Shown one piece after another: positions 1 through 7,917 of a DNA stretch of 64,000 nucleotides. The position numbers and the translations under genes were made by a program. Within the stretch, counting starts at the first letter, position 1, and the number at the start of each line of letters is the position of its first letter. The stretch is from an uncultured Phycisphaerales bacterium. Its GTDB lineage: Bacteria; Planctomycetota; Phycisphaerae; Tepidisphaerales; Tepidisphaeraceae. Location of the stretch: NCBI GenBank assembly GCA_903871935.1, contig CAIQIQ010000001.1, positions 27,957-91,956 on the forward strand. The letters run 5' to 3'. The notes under the pieces are model-generated. The model made no database searches. It had not been told where the DNA came from and was given only the letters and a program-made list of their open reading frames with translations.

Positions 1-1
1 A

Positions 2-823
2 GGTGTGCTGCCGGTTGAACTGTATTCAACCTGGGAGGAAGAGGCCTACAAGGCCCTGGCGATTGCGGGGCGGACGTATGCGATCTTCGAGTCGAAGGTG
101 ACGGGAGTGCGCCGGGCTTATGACTTGAACAGCGATGAACGTAGCCAGATGTATAAGGGGATTGCTTCCGAGACGAGCAAGAGCATTCGGGCGGTGGAGG
201 CGACGGCGGGAGTGGTGGTGGCGTACGGGCCGCCGGGGCAGGAGAGGATCTTCCGGGCGTATTACTCAAGCTGTTGCGGCGGGAAGACACAGTCATCCCA
301 TGATGCGTTTGGCGATGACTACTTGCCGCCGCTTGGGGAGTTTGACCGGGGAGCCACGTGCAGCATTTCCAATAAGTTCAACTGGGGCCCGGTCGTAATC
401 AGCAAGGCGGAATTGTCGAAGCGGTTTGCAGCGTGGGCCAAGCGCAAGAGCGAGCAGGAAGGCCAACCGCGGCCGGAACTGAGGATGCAGGGCGTCGCCC
501 GGATCGAACAGGCCTATGTGAACAAGCTTGGCCGGCCGGTGCTGTTCTACGTGACGGACAATGCGAACCTGCGGTTCATGATGCGGGCGGAGGATGTACG
601 GTTGGCGATCGCAAGCGAAGCCAACGGCGGGCCGACGGTTTACAGCGGTTACTTCAACACGATCAACGAGGCCGAGCGCATTCGGTTCATCGATGGGCAT
701 GGATATGGCCATGGCGTGGGGATGTGCCAGTGGTGTGCGCAGCGGCAGGCGCTATTGGGCTGGCGGCACGAAGATATCGTGATTGCGAACTTTCCTGGGA
801 CGAAGCTGATCAGGGCGTATTGA
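2..823 (+). CDS. SpoIID/LytB-domain protein, 5' partial
   Basis: C-terminal 273 residues or so of a SpoIID/LytB-family protein; the reading frame is open at the left edge, so the true start and any signal peptide lie outside the window. Family members are murein-active exported proteins: SpoIID of sporulators is a lytic transglycosylase, and LytB enhances an amidase. The opening LPVELYSTW...EAYKALAIAGRTYA is the conserved block containing the family's catalytic Glu region. The segment near residues 232-250 reads HGYGHGVGMCQWCAQ, the family's most conserved motif (normally HGxGHGVGMSQWGA). Two Cys replace the usual Ser and Gly there, and a Cys pair (SSCC) occurs near residue 88. The stop overlaps the convergent cstA stop by 14 bp. 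Planctomycetes do not sporulate, so a cell-envelope role is inferred. Confidence 0.85.
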   Translation, partial: GVLPVELYSTWEEEAYKALAIAGRTYAIFESKVTGVRRAYDLNSDERSQMYKGIASETSKSIRAVEATAGVVVAYGPPGQERIFRAYYSSCCGGKTQSSHDAFGDDYLPPLGEFDRGATCSISNKFNWGPVVISKAELSKRFAAWAKRKSEQEGQPRPELRMQGVARIEQAYVNKLGRPVLFYVTDNANLRFMMRAEDVRLAIASEANGGPTVYSGYFNTINEAERIRFIDGHGYGHGVGMCQWCAQRQALLGWRHEDIVIANFPGTKLIRAY

Positions 824-3005
824 CTGGCACTGGGTTGCGTTTGTCCAGCAGGATTTTAGCCGCAGAGCCCCAGAGCACGATCAGCGTGCAGATCAGCATC
901 AGGGCAATCAGTGACATCTGGACAGCGCTGTTTGCGATGGTGGTCCAGTTGCGAAGGGCAGCTTCCAGACTGAGCTGAGTTGAGACGCCGCGCCACTGGC
1001 TGATCAGCATCTGGATTGCGGCGGTTGAGGTGGTCGTCAGCACCACCGCGAGCGGCGCTACGGTCACCCACAGGTATTTGGCCCGCCCTTCGCTGAAGAG
1101 CCAGACAGAGATCACGGCCAGGGCGATCACTGCCAGCATCTGATTGGCGATGCCGAACATGGGCCAGATGGCGGCCATCGAGTTGGAACTGATGAAATAT
1201 CCCCAGCCGGCGACCATCATGGCAGTAGAGAGAATGGCGGAGGGCCACCAATCGGTCTGACCCAATTTGGGGACGACTCGGCCCATCAACTCCTGCAGGA
1301 CGAAGCGACCGACGCGGGTGCCGGTGTCGATGGTGGTCAAGATGAACAGCGCCTCGAACATGATGGCGAAGTGGTACCAGTATTTCCACATCGCATTCAG
1401 AGCTGCCTGGGAGTTGGTGGCAACGCGGGAGATGGCTTTGTCGAAGATCTCGGCCATGCCGACGGCGAGGGTGACGGCACCGCCGGTCCGGCCGCGGAGC
1501 GATTCCTGGGTGAGCTGCTCGTAGCGCGGCAGGTTGTCCTGCTGCACATTCAGGTGCTCGATGCCACCTCCGCCGCCGACTTGGAGGATACGTTCCTGGA
1601 ATACCGGCACCTTTGCCAGGTCGGTGTTCATGGCGTAGTAATCCTGCACCGGCAGGGCGGCGGCGGCGATCATGGCGGTTACGCCTACCAGGGCCTCGAT
1701 CAACATTGCGCCGTAGCCGATTGTCCGAGCATCCGACTCCCGCTTGATCATTTTGGGCGTGGTGCCGGACGAGACCAGCGAATGGAAGCCCGAGATGGCA
1801 CCGCACATGATGGTGATGAAGAGGAAGGGGAAGATCTGGCCTGGGACGGTGGGCCCGCCGTTGAGGAATACGTGGTTGACGGCGGGGGCGTGCAGGGCGG
1901 GATTGGCGACTATGACGCCGCCAACGAGGGCGGCAATGGTCCCGATCTTGAGGAAGCTGGAGAGGTAGTCGCGCGGGCAGAGCAGCACCCACACCGGCAG
2001 CACCGATGCGATAAAGCCATAGGCCATCATGCACCAGATGACGGCAGAATCTCTGAGGTTGAAGAACTGACTGAACGGCTGCTGGGAGACCCATCCGCCG
2101 GCGAAGGTCGCGCCAAGTGTGAGAACGGCGCCGATCAGGGAAGCTTCGACGACATGGCCTTTGCGGATGCGGTACATGTAGAGGCCGACGAAGAGGGCGA
2201 TGGGGATGGTGCAGGCAATCGTGAAGGCGCCCCAGGGCGAGCCGGGGACAACGCGGACGGCTGAGGACGGCAACTGGGCGATCCCATTCACAACCGGCAT
2301 GAGGTTGGAAAACGTCCCATAGTCGCGTGATGGTTCGCGCGTGCAGAGTTGAAATGACTCCTGGATCAGCATCTCGCCTTGTGGCCAGCGAAGTGTGCTC
2401 CCCGCGGGGACCTGGTAGATCAGTTCGTGCGGTGCGCCAACGCGAGCTCGCTCGCTGTGTTCAGTGATGGACATCCATGTGGGGCGGTCTTTGGGCAATA
2501 TCAGCACGCTTCCGGCCGGGTACTTGACCTCTTCCCCGCCCAGTGCCTTTACCACCACCTTGCCCAAGCCCGCGAGGGCGATGATGAGGATGAAGACGAT
2601 GGCGAGCATGGAGGCGGTGCCGGTGACTTTGCCGATGCGGGCGTAGGCAATCTGGGCGATGGACTTGCCATCGTGGCGGATGCTCGCGGCCAGGGCGAGG
2701 AAATCCTGGACAGCGCCGGCGAGGCAGACGCCGATCACGATCCACAGCAGGCCGGGCATGTAGCCGAACTGGGCGGCCAGCACCGGGCCGATCAGTGGGC
2801 CTGCGCCGGAGATGGCCGCGAAGTGGTGGCCGAAGAGCACCCACTTGCTGGTCGGGTGGTAGTTGTGCCCATCGTTCAGACGGTACGCGGGCGTCTGGCG
2901 TGTGTCGTCTAGCACGGCGACTTTGGCGGCCAGGAACGCGCTGTAGTAGCGGTAGGCCAGCGCCAAGACGCACAAAACGACGATCATGACAGGCATTGCC
3001 GACAA
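810..3005 (-). CDS. cstA: CstA-family peptide/pyruvate transporter
   Basis: Polytopic inner-membrane protein of 731 residues from the carbon starvation protein A family, whose members take up peptides or pyruvate. Signature blocks are visible: GHHFAAISGAGPLIGPVLAAQFGYMPG near residues 59-85 (split here: GHHFAAISGAGPLIG then PVLAAQFGYMPG), AGAVQDFLAL, SGFHSLVSSGTTPKMI and FDKAISRVA, followed by a C-terminal five-helix part. Many hydrophobic helices are evident. About 100 residues (roughly 156-255), hydrophilic and Pro-rich, are inserted between the helix ending VVVKAL and the SPWGAFTIA helix, where E. coli CstA has only a few residues. The gene starts 39 bp after the stop of the upstream aldo/keto reductase on the same strand, so co-transcription is likely. 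Confidence 0.93.
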   Translation of the reverse strand: MSAMPVMIVVLCVLALAYRYYSAFLAAKVAVLDDTRQTPAYRLNDGHNYHPTSKWVLFGHHFAAISGAGPLIGPVLAAQFGYMPGLLWIVIGVCLAGAVQDFLALAASIRHDGKSIAQIAYARIGKVTGTASMLAIVFILIIALAGLGKVVVKALGGEEVKYPAGSVLILPKDRPTWMSITEHSERARVGAPHELIYQVPAGSTLRWPQGEMLIQESFQLCTREPSRDYGTFSNLMPVVNGIAQLPSSAVRVVPGSPWGAFTIACTIPIALFVGLYMYRIRKGHVVEASLIGAVLTLGATFAGGWVSQQPFSQFFNLRDSAVIWCMMAYGFIASVLPVWVLLCPRDYLSSFLKIGTIAALVGGVIVANPALHAPAVNHVFLNGGPTVPGQIFPFLFITIMCGAISGFHSLVSSGTTPKMIKRESDARTIGYGAMLIEALVGVTAMIAAAALPVQDYYAMNTDLAKVPVFQERILQVGGGGGIEHLNVQQDNLPRYEQLTQESLRGRTGGAVTLAVGMAEIFDKAISRVATNSQAALNAMWKYWYHFAIMFEALFILTTIDTGTRVGRFVLQELMGRVVPKLGQTDWWPSAILSTAMMVAGWGYFISSNSMAAIWPMFGIANQMLAVIALAVISVWLFSEGRAKYLWVTVAPLAVVLTTTSTAAIQMLISQWRGVSTQLSLEAALRNWTTIANSAVQMSLIALMLICTLIVLWGSAAKILLDKRNPVPVNTP

Positions 3006-3044
3006 GGTTGTACCTCTGGTTCTGAATCAGTTTCCGGGCCGATG

Positions 3045-3962
3045 TCACGGCAGTGTGTTGCCCGCAGCGCAATAGAGCTCGTACCACTGCGGACGAGTCA
3101 GCGCTACATCGCAGGCCTTGGCGACCTGGCGGACGCGGTCTGGATGGGTGGTACCGACGATCGGCTGAATCCTGGCCGGGTGGCGAAGGATCCACGCGAT
3201 GGCGATTGTCGTGTTGGTGACGCCATAGGCTTTGGCCATGGCGTCGATGGCGCGGTTCAGGTCGGGGAATTTTGGGTTATCCAGGAAGACGCCCTCGAAG
3301 AAGCCGAACTGGAAGGGCGACCAGGCCTGGATGGTGATCTTTTTGAGCCGGCAGTAGTCCAGGATGCTGCCATCGCGATCGATCGAGCGCGGGATCTGCA
3401 TGTTCACGTTCAGGCCGTGGTCGATCATGCCGGTATTGGTCATGCTGAACTGCAACTGGTTGGCTTGCAGCTTCTGCTGCAAGCTTGCCTGCAGCAGTTC
3501 GATCTGGGCGGGGTTGTGGTTGCTCACGCCGAAGTGCCGCACCTTGCCGGATCGATTCAGGGCGCTGAACGCGTCGGCCACCTCTTCAGGCTCAATCAGC
3601 GTATCCGGCCGATGCAGCAGCAGGATGTCGAGGTAATCCGTCTGCAGCCGCTTGAGGATGCCATCTGCGGAGGTCAGGATGTGCTCCTTCGAGAAATCGA
3701 AAGAGCCTTTGCGGATGCCGCACTTGCTCTGCAGGATGAGTTGCTCGCGCTTGAGACCCAGGCGGGCAACCGAGCGGGCAAAGACTTCTTCGGACTTTCC
3801 GCCGCCGTAGATATCGGCGTGATCATAGAAGTTAATCCCCGCCTCCCAGGCGGTGCGGATCAGGGTATCGGCGGCCTGGTCGCTCATTTTGCTGATGCGC
3901 ATGCAGCCAAGAGAGACTTCCGACGCCTGCAGGTTCGAGGTTCCGATGTTCATCATCTTCAT
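3045..3962 (-). CDS. aldo/keto reductase, YdhF-like
   Basis: NADPH-dependent aldo/keto reductase of 305 residues, cytosolic, closest in character to E. coli YdhF. Catalytic tetrad residues are visible: Asp and Tyr in FYDHADIYGG, Lys in LQSKCGI and His in LLLHRPD. GVSNHNPAQIELL and the C-terminal PIVGTTHPDRV segment (cofactor 2'-phosphate region) complete the TIM barrel. The start ATG at 3962 is chosen because AAGGAG lies 6 nt upstream; the frame is open 16 codons further but without that support. The substrate cannot be told. It is probably first in an operon with cstA. A 133-bp dispersed repeat lies about 144 bp upstream. Confidence 0.9.
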   Translation of the reverse strand: MKMMNIGTSNLQASEVSLGCMRISKMSDQAADTLIRTAWEAGINFYDHADIYGGGKSEEVFARSVARLGLKREQLILQSKCGIRKGSFDFSKEHILTSADGILKRLQTDYLDILLLHRPDTLIEPEEVADAFSALNRSGKVRHFGVSNHNPAQIELLQASLQQKLQANQLQFSMTNTGMIDHGLNVNMQIPRSIDRDGSILDYCRLKKITIQAWSPFQFGFFEGVFLDNPKFPDLNRAIDAMAKAYGVTNTTIAIAWILRHPARIQPIVGTTHPDRVRQVAKACDVALTRPQWYELYCAAGNTLP

Positions 3963-3968
3963 AGCAGA

Positions 3969-3974
3969 CTCCTT
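3969..3974 (-). promoter_or_regulatory. Shine-Dalgarno AAGGAG fixing the reductase start
   Basis: AAGGAG on the minus strand, 6 nt before the ATG at 3962. It supports this internal Met over the longer open frame. A strong Shine-Dalgarno is notable because many starts in this window lack one. Confidence 0.7.
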
Positions 3975-4106
3975 CAAGGCGCAGTGTATCGCGCGGTGTA
4001 ACGGCGACAACAGCCGGGCGGGGGGCCGGAGAGGAAGGAAGATTGCAGGGGGCGCGCGAATATCTTTAGGCCTTGTAAGGGGTCGTGGGGCAAGGGGCGA
4101 GAGTGG

Positions 4107-4239
4107 TTGTGGATAAGTAGCAGGTGCGCAGGTTCTCGGTGAGGGTACCCCCTATACGCTAACCCCCATGGAGCCAAGGAGTTAGGCAGAGATTGAGGGA
4201 GGAGGTGCGCAGGTTCGGGGCGATTGTGGATAAGTCCGG
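4107..4239. repeat. dispersed 133-bp repeat, copy A, with two DnaA-box words
   Basis: This aligns without gaps to 48438-48570 at about 84% identity by my hand count. The first 30 bases are identical and the last 40 or so nearly so, while the middle is diverged. Each end carries the same two modules in direct order reversal: TGTGGATAA (the reverse complement of the consensus DnaA box TTATCCACA) and GTGCGCAGGTTC. The two box words here are at 4108-4116 and 4225-4233. The repeat sits upstream of the minus-strand reductase in the same orientation as copy B relative to its downstream gene. Function unknown. Confidence 0.85.
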
Positions 4240-4429
4240 GGAAAAGCGGAAAGCGAAAAGCGAAAAGCGGAAACGAAGAGTTCGGAAGTCAGAAGTCAGA
4301 AGGGCGTTCCGTTTTGTTCCACTTTGGTTCAACCTCGGAGGCGGCTCGGAAATAAAGTGGGCAAATTCGGGACATTCTGGGACATTGGCCTGGGAATCGC
4401 GCTGGCAAACCTGATGCCAGGGCACGACT

Positions 4430-4447
4430 CACCGACAGCAGTCGGTG
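4430..4447. other. stem-loop, possible terminator remnant
   Basis: CACCGAC-AGCA-GTCGGTG forms a perfect 7-bp stem with a 4-nt loop, followed on the plus strand by GGCTTT. It resembles a Rho-independent terminator with a weak T-run, but no intact plus-strand gene ends just before it. Confidence 0.35.
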
Positions 4448-4560
4448 GGCTTTGAGTGGTGCGGGTATTCGGGTGCCAAAGAGCCGCCGCCGGAATGGTC
4501 GCCACGGCGACTAAACTGCATGCCAAATGGCAAATGCAAAATGGCGGAGGAAGACCAGCG

Positions 4561-5037
4561 AAAAGCAGGTCCTCTTATATCGACCTGCTGTTCTACCACC
4601 TGCACCTGCGGGCGTTTGTGGTCATTGAACTCAAGGCTCGCAAGTTTGTGCCCGAGTACGCGGGGAAACTGAACTTCTATCTCTCGGCCGTGGATGACCT
4701 GATGCGCAAACCTGGGGGTGCCCCCAGCATTGGGCTGATCCTGTGCAAGACACGGAACAAGGTGATCGCCGAGTACGCCTTGCGGCACATCAGCCGGCTG
4801 GTGGGCGTGGCGCAGTACATCACCAGGTTGACGGAGGAACTTCCCAAGGAACTGGTGGGGCAACTGCCGACGGTGCAGGAGATTGAGGCGGAACTGTCAT
4901 CGAAGAGGTGGCAGCGGCGTCCGGCCGCTGAGACAAAGAAGAAGAGCCGAGACGGCTCTGCCATCATCCTTCCGAGGCGAGTTGGTGCCCACGGATCAGG
5001 CGGAACTTCAAGCCGCGGTGTACGCGGCATGGAATGA
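4561..5037 (+). pseudogene. DUF1016/YhcG-type PDDEXK nuclease, N-terminally truncated
   Basis: The translated stretch matches the C-terminal half of DUF1016 (YhcG) proteins as I know them: YIDLLFYHLHLRAFVVIELK carries the nuclease Asp and the ExK motif. It is followed by FVPEYAGKLNFYLSAVDDL, PSIGLILCKTRN and the ending PTVQEIEAEL. The N-terminal helical domain that should precede it (about 170 residues) is absent; upstream in frame is only low-complexity sequence. The family ending falls near 4910; the frame runs on without similarity to 5037. No partner gene is present. I read it as the relic of a lost defence or accessory gene rather than an active nuclease, although the catalytic core residues survive. 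Confidence 0.75.
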
Positions 5038-5227
5038 CATGCTTATTGACGGCCGGCCGGTAGCGGATGACACGCTGATTGCGGAAGTCTATGGCTGGCA
5101 TGAGCGGAAGAAGCGGTTTGCACGCGAGCGCATCTTGAAATGCGTGCGGTGGATGAAAGAGAATGGATGGGTGCCGCGCGGGACGGGGCAGCGGACGGTG
5201 ACGCGGAATAGCCGCAATCTCCCTTGA
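4982..5227 (+). CDS. hypothetical protein or fragment
   Basis: Small reading frame of about 81 residues from TTG 4982 (GTG 4985 is also possible); the frame is open back to 4883 but there overlaps the DUF1016 remnant in another frame. The sequence from VPTDQAELQAAVYAAWNDML to the end looks protein-like: acidic and aromatic residues are regularly spaced, with a WHERKKRF...RWMKENGW segment typical of a small helical domain. I do not recognise a family. It may be a shortened gene accompanying the nuclease relic, or a genuine small protein. No good Shine-Dalgarno is seen. The stop falls inside the promoter of the next gene. Confidence 0.4.
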   Translation: MVPTDQAELQAAVYAAWNDMLIDGRPVADDTLIAEVYGWHERKKRFARERILKCVRWMKENGWVPRGTGQRTVTRNSRNLP

Positions 5228-5253
5228 CACAATGATTTGCGCACGTCTAGGCT
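5224..5253 (+). promoter_or_regulatory. sigma-70-type promoter for the DUF151 gene
   Basis: TTGACA (5224-5229), an 18-bp spacer, then TAGGCT (5248-5253). This places transcription start near 5260, about 17 nt before the ATG at 5277, with AGAGAGG in the leader as ribosome binding site. Confidence 0.55.
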
Positions 5254-5276
5254 AGCTGCGGGTAAGAGAGGTCTGT

Positions 5277-5690
5277 ATGTCTATTCAGGTCGAGTTGCAC
5301 CAGATCATCATCCGCGAGATGGAGCACGAGCAGTTTATCGTGCTCAAAGAGGTGGACGGTGAGCGCCGGCTGCCTATTCTGATCGGCAGTGCGGAGGCCT
5401 TTGCTATCGACCGCCGGCTTAAGGGGATTCCCGCTGCCCGGCCGCTTACGCATGACCTGCTGGCCAATGTCATCGAGGCGATGGGCGGCGTTTTGGAGAA
5501 GATCGAGATTACGCGGTTGGAATACATCGCGGCGGCCGACAACACCACGTTTTTTGCCAACCTCTCTATCAGGCACGATGGGAAAGTGCTGACGATCGAC
5601 TGTCGGCCGAGCGATGCCATCGCACTCGGGGCGGCGGGCAGTGTTCCCATCTATGTGGCCGAGAAGGTTATGGAACAGGCTGCCGGGTAG
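5277..5690 (+). CDS. bifunctional nuclease-family protein (DUF151)
   Basis: Single-domain cytosolic protein of 137 residues from the DUF151 / bifunctional nuclease (BFN) family, characterised in plants as a DNase/RNase and widespread but little studied in bacteria. Diagnostic segments are the RRLPILIGSAEAFAI block near residues 29-43, RPLTHDLLANVIEAMGG near 55-71 and the hallmark DCRPSDAIALG near 108-118. The length is typical for the stand-alone domain; the UvrB/UvrC-motif tail of some members is missing. It has its own promoter (5224-5253). Whether it cuts nucleic acid here cannot be judged from sequence. Confidence 0.85.
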   Translation: MSIQVELHQIIIREMEHEQFIVLKEVDGERRLPILIGSAEAFAIDRRLKGIPAARPLTHDLLANVIEAMGGVLEKIEITRLEYIAAADNTTFFANLSIRHDGKVLTIDCRPSDAIALGAAGSVPIYVAEKVMEQAAG

Positions 5691-5996
5691 TATTCCCATT
5701 GGGGGCTTGGGGCGCCACTACGAACGGCCGCCTAGAAACTGTGCAGCATTCACGCATTCACAACGTATCGCCTGTGTTGCGCGCACGGTCTGCCTGAGCG
5801 TCTGGCGGATCGGCAGAGCGTGACTTTGCGCATCTTCTGGATGCAACGCCTGTATCTGCAGCAGGTTACGCACACTATGGGGCTCGCCGCCGGCTCTGTG
5901 GCACGCTTGTTGTTCTTTGGATTCCCGGCCATCAGCACGCGCAGCGCACGTTGCGGGCGTGGGCAGGAACCGACAGAAGCGAGAGGAGCTTGGAGC
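5691..5996 (+). other. intergenic region upstream of glnB
   Basis: There is no gene in these 306 bases. They contain a short direct repeat (CATTCAC twice near 5748-5763) and the sigma-54-like site at 5899-5914. AGGAG near 5983 lies about 9 nt before the glnB start. Confidence 0.5.
5899..5914 (+). promoter_or_regulatory. sigma-54-like -24/-12 promoter upstream of glnB-amtB
   Basis: TGGCACG-CTTG-TTGTT matches the RpoN consensus (TGGCACG-N4-TTGCW) at all but the -12 C. It lies 82 bp before the glnB ATG. In many bacteria glnK/amtB-type operons are transcribed by sigma-54 with NtrC, so the position makes biological sense. No clear NtrC sites were identified, and a single site could be chance. Confidence 0.45.
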
Positions 5997-6335
5997 ATGC
6001 AGATGATTGAGGCCGTCATCAAGCCATACAAGCTTGATGCCGTGAAAGGCGCTCTGGCAGCGCTGGGCATCTTGGGGGTCACGGCTATTGAGTGTAAAGG
6101 TTTCGGCCGGCAGATGGGGCATACCGAACGATATCGCGGAGCCAAGCTCGATGTCGGCTTCGTGCCCAAGATCATGCTCAAGGTGTGCGTGAAAGAGCAG
6201 GATGCACAGAAGGCCTTGCAGGCCATTGTAGAAGCCGCCCGTACCGGCGAGGTGGGCGATGGAAAGATCTTCGTGTATCCCGTCACTTCGGTTGTGCGGA
6301 TTCGGACCGGGGATATGGATGAGGCAGCGCTGTAA
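5997..6335 (+). CDS. glnB: PII nitrogen signal protein
   Basis: Trimeric cytosolic PII protein of 112 residues, the canonical length, which senses 2-oxoglutarate and ATP/ADP and controls AmtB, glutamine synthetase regulation or other targets. The KGFGRQMGHTERYRGAK T-loop, the GDGKIFVYPV B-loop and the RIRTG C-loop are all present. The ATG at 5997 is chosen because the protein then aligns residue for residue with E. coli GlnB. Tyr46 is kept, but position 51, the uridylylated Tyr in proteobacteria, is Leu, so GlnD-type modification at that site is impossible. It is followed after 65 bp by amtB, the usual glnK-amtB arrangement; GlnK-like behaviour (blocking AmtB) is inferred. No modifying enzyme lies in the window. 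Confidence 0.95.
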   Translation: MQMIEAVIKPYKLDAVKGALAALGILGVTAIECKGFGRQMGHTERYRGAKLDVGFVPKIMLKVCVKEQDAQKALQAIVEAARTGEVGDGKIFVYPVTSVVRIRTGDMDEAAL

Positions 6336-6400
6336 GAGCTGAAATGCAGAATAGGAACTCACCACCCGGCACGGAAGAAGACCGGGGTGAGGAGGATGCT

Positions 6401-7861
6401 ATGTGCGTGATGCGTGTTTTGCACTTGCGGGCAATGGTGTTCGCGGTTCTTGCGTTGGTGCTGCTGGGCGGTTCTGCCATGGCGCAGGGTCCGGCAACCG
6501 GCGCTGATTTGGTGAAGATCGGTGAGGTAAAAGACATCAGCGCCGGCGACACCGCCTGGATGCTGACCAGCTCAGCGCTGGTCCTGATGATGACCGGCCC
6601 GGCTTTGGCGCTTTTCTACAGTGGCCTGGTCCGGCGGAAGAACGTGCTGGGGACGATGATGCAGAGTTTCGTCCTGATGGCGGTGGTTTCAGTTGTCTGG
6701 GCGATTGTCGGCTACAGCCTGGCGTTCGACACGGGTACACCGTTTGTAGGTGGATTCGGATTCGCCTTTTTGAAAGGTGTTGGCGCCGCCCCATGCGAAT
6801 ACGCCCCAACGATTCCGCACACCACATGGATGATCTATCAACTCATGTTTGCCATCATCACGCCGGCCCTGATCTGTGGAGCTTACGCTGAACGCATGAA
6901 ATTCAGTGCCATGCTCATGTTCTCGGTGGCGTGGCTGCTGGTGGTGTATTGCCCGCTGGCCCATATGGTCTGGGGCAAGGGTGGATTGTTTAACGCCTTC
7001 ATGGGCGGCAGCATGAACATTCCCACGCTCGACTTTGCCGGTGGCACCGTCGTGCATGTCAGTTCGGGAGTCTCAGCGCTGGTGGCAGCCTTGATGCTCG
7101 GCAAGCGCATGGGCTACGGGAGAACACCGATGGCCCCGCACAGCGTTGTGCTGAGCGTGATTGGCGCGGCGATGCTGTGGGTCGGCTGGTTCGGCTTCAA
7201 TGGCGGCAGCGCACTGGCGGCTAACGGCCTGGCTTCGCAGGCCTTCATCAATACTCATTTTGCCGCGGCTGCCGCCGCATTGGGCTGGATGTTTGTTGAG
7301 TGGTTCCGTAGCGGCAAACCTACGGTTCTGGGCGCGATCTCCGGCGCTGTGGCAGGATTGGTTGTGATCACTCCGGCCGCCGGTTTCACCACGCCGATGT
7401 ATGCGCTGCTCATGGGCTTCCTCGGTGGCGGGGGCTGTTTCTTTTCGGCCACGTGGCTCAAGGGCCGGCTCGGCTATGACGACTCGCTGGACGCATTTGG
7501 CGTGCACGGTGTTGGTGGCACGCTTGGCGCGATTCTCACCGGCGTGTTCGCTGTCGCCGCTGTCAATGGCAAGAGCGGCCTGGTTGAAGGCAACGGCACC
7601 CAGCTTCTGAATCAGGTCATCGCGACCGCTATGACCTGGGGCATCGCGGCCATTGCGAGCGTTGTGCTGCTGAAGATCGTCGATGCGGTCGTGGGCCTGC
7701 GCGTGAGTGAAGAGGATGAGTACACCGGTCTGGATCTCTCGCAGCACGGCGAGTCGGGCTACAACCTGGATGAGTCGTACTCCGGCAGCTATAGCACCGG
7801 GTTGGGCTCGATCATGGAGTCCGCGCACCTGGAAAAAGAGGCTGCTCCAGCCGGCCATTGA
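6401..7861 (+). CDS. amtB: ammonium transporter Amt
   Basis: Ammonium channel/transporter of 486 residues, a trimer in the inner membrane. It begins with a cleavable signal peptide ending GSAMA, as in E. coli AmtB. Family blocks are clear: FYSGLVRRKNVLGTMMQ, the GAYAERMKFSAM segment, GGTVVHVSSGVSALV with the first pore His, WVGWFGFNGGSAL, and AFGVHGVGGTLGAILTG with the second pore His. The C-terminal tail (about 50 residues, acidic and Ser/Gly-rich) begins with the usual membrane-proximal segment. The ATG at 6401 is chosen over an upstream one because GAGGAGG lies 5 nt before it. It is likely co-transcribed with glnB and gated by it. Confidence 0.96.
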   Translation: MCVMRVLHLRAMVFAVLALVLLGGSAMAQGPATGADLVKIGEVKDISAGDTAWMLTSSALVLMMTGPALALFYSGLVRRKNVLGTMMQSFVLMAVVSVVWAIVGYSLAFDTGTPFVGGFGFAFLKGVGAAPCEYAPTIPHTTWMIYQLMFAIITPALICGAYAERMKFSAMLMFSVAWLLVVYCPLAHMVWGKGGLFNAFMGGSMNIPTLDFAGGTVVHVSSGVSALVAALMLGKRMGYGRTPMAPHSVVLSVIGAAMLWVGWFGFNGGSALAANGLASQAFINTHFAAAAAALGWMFVEWFRSGKPTVLGAISGAVAGLVVITPAAGFTTPMYALLMGFLGGGGCFFSATWLKGRLGYDDSLDAFGVHGVGGTLGAILTGVFAVAAVNGKSGLVEGNGTQLLNQVIATAMTWGIAAIASVVLLKIVDAVVGLRVSEEDEYTGLDLSQHGESGYNLDESYSGSYSTGLGSIMESAHLEKEAAPAGH

Positions 7862-7917
7862 GGTCAGGGCGATGATCTGTGATCACATGGGTTGCATGGC
7901 ACCGCCGCGTCTGAGGG

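Larger units (their letters stand above)
3963..4560. other. gene-poor stretch with repeat copy A and simple repeats
   Basis: No convincing gene is seen here. The stretch holds the 133-bp dispersed repeat (4107-4239), then purine-rich imperfect repeats of the word AAAGCG (about 4240-4275). These are followed by a tandem AGTCAGA pair near 4287-4301 and a tandem GGGACATT near 4373-4386. A 7-bp stem-loop lies at 4430-4447. The look is of decayed intergenic DNA next to a broken gene. Confidence 0.6.

Noticed and set aside
1371..2264. Long plus-strand open frame (297 codons)
   Set aside because: It is antisense to cstA, whose family match is clear; the long frame is a by-product of GC-rich codon use.
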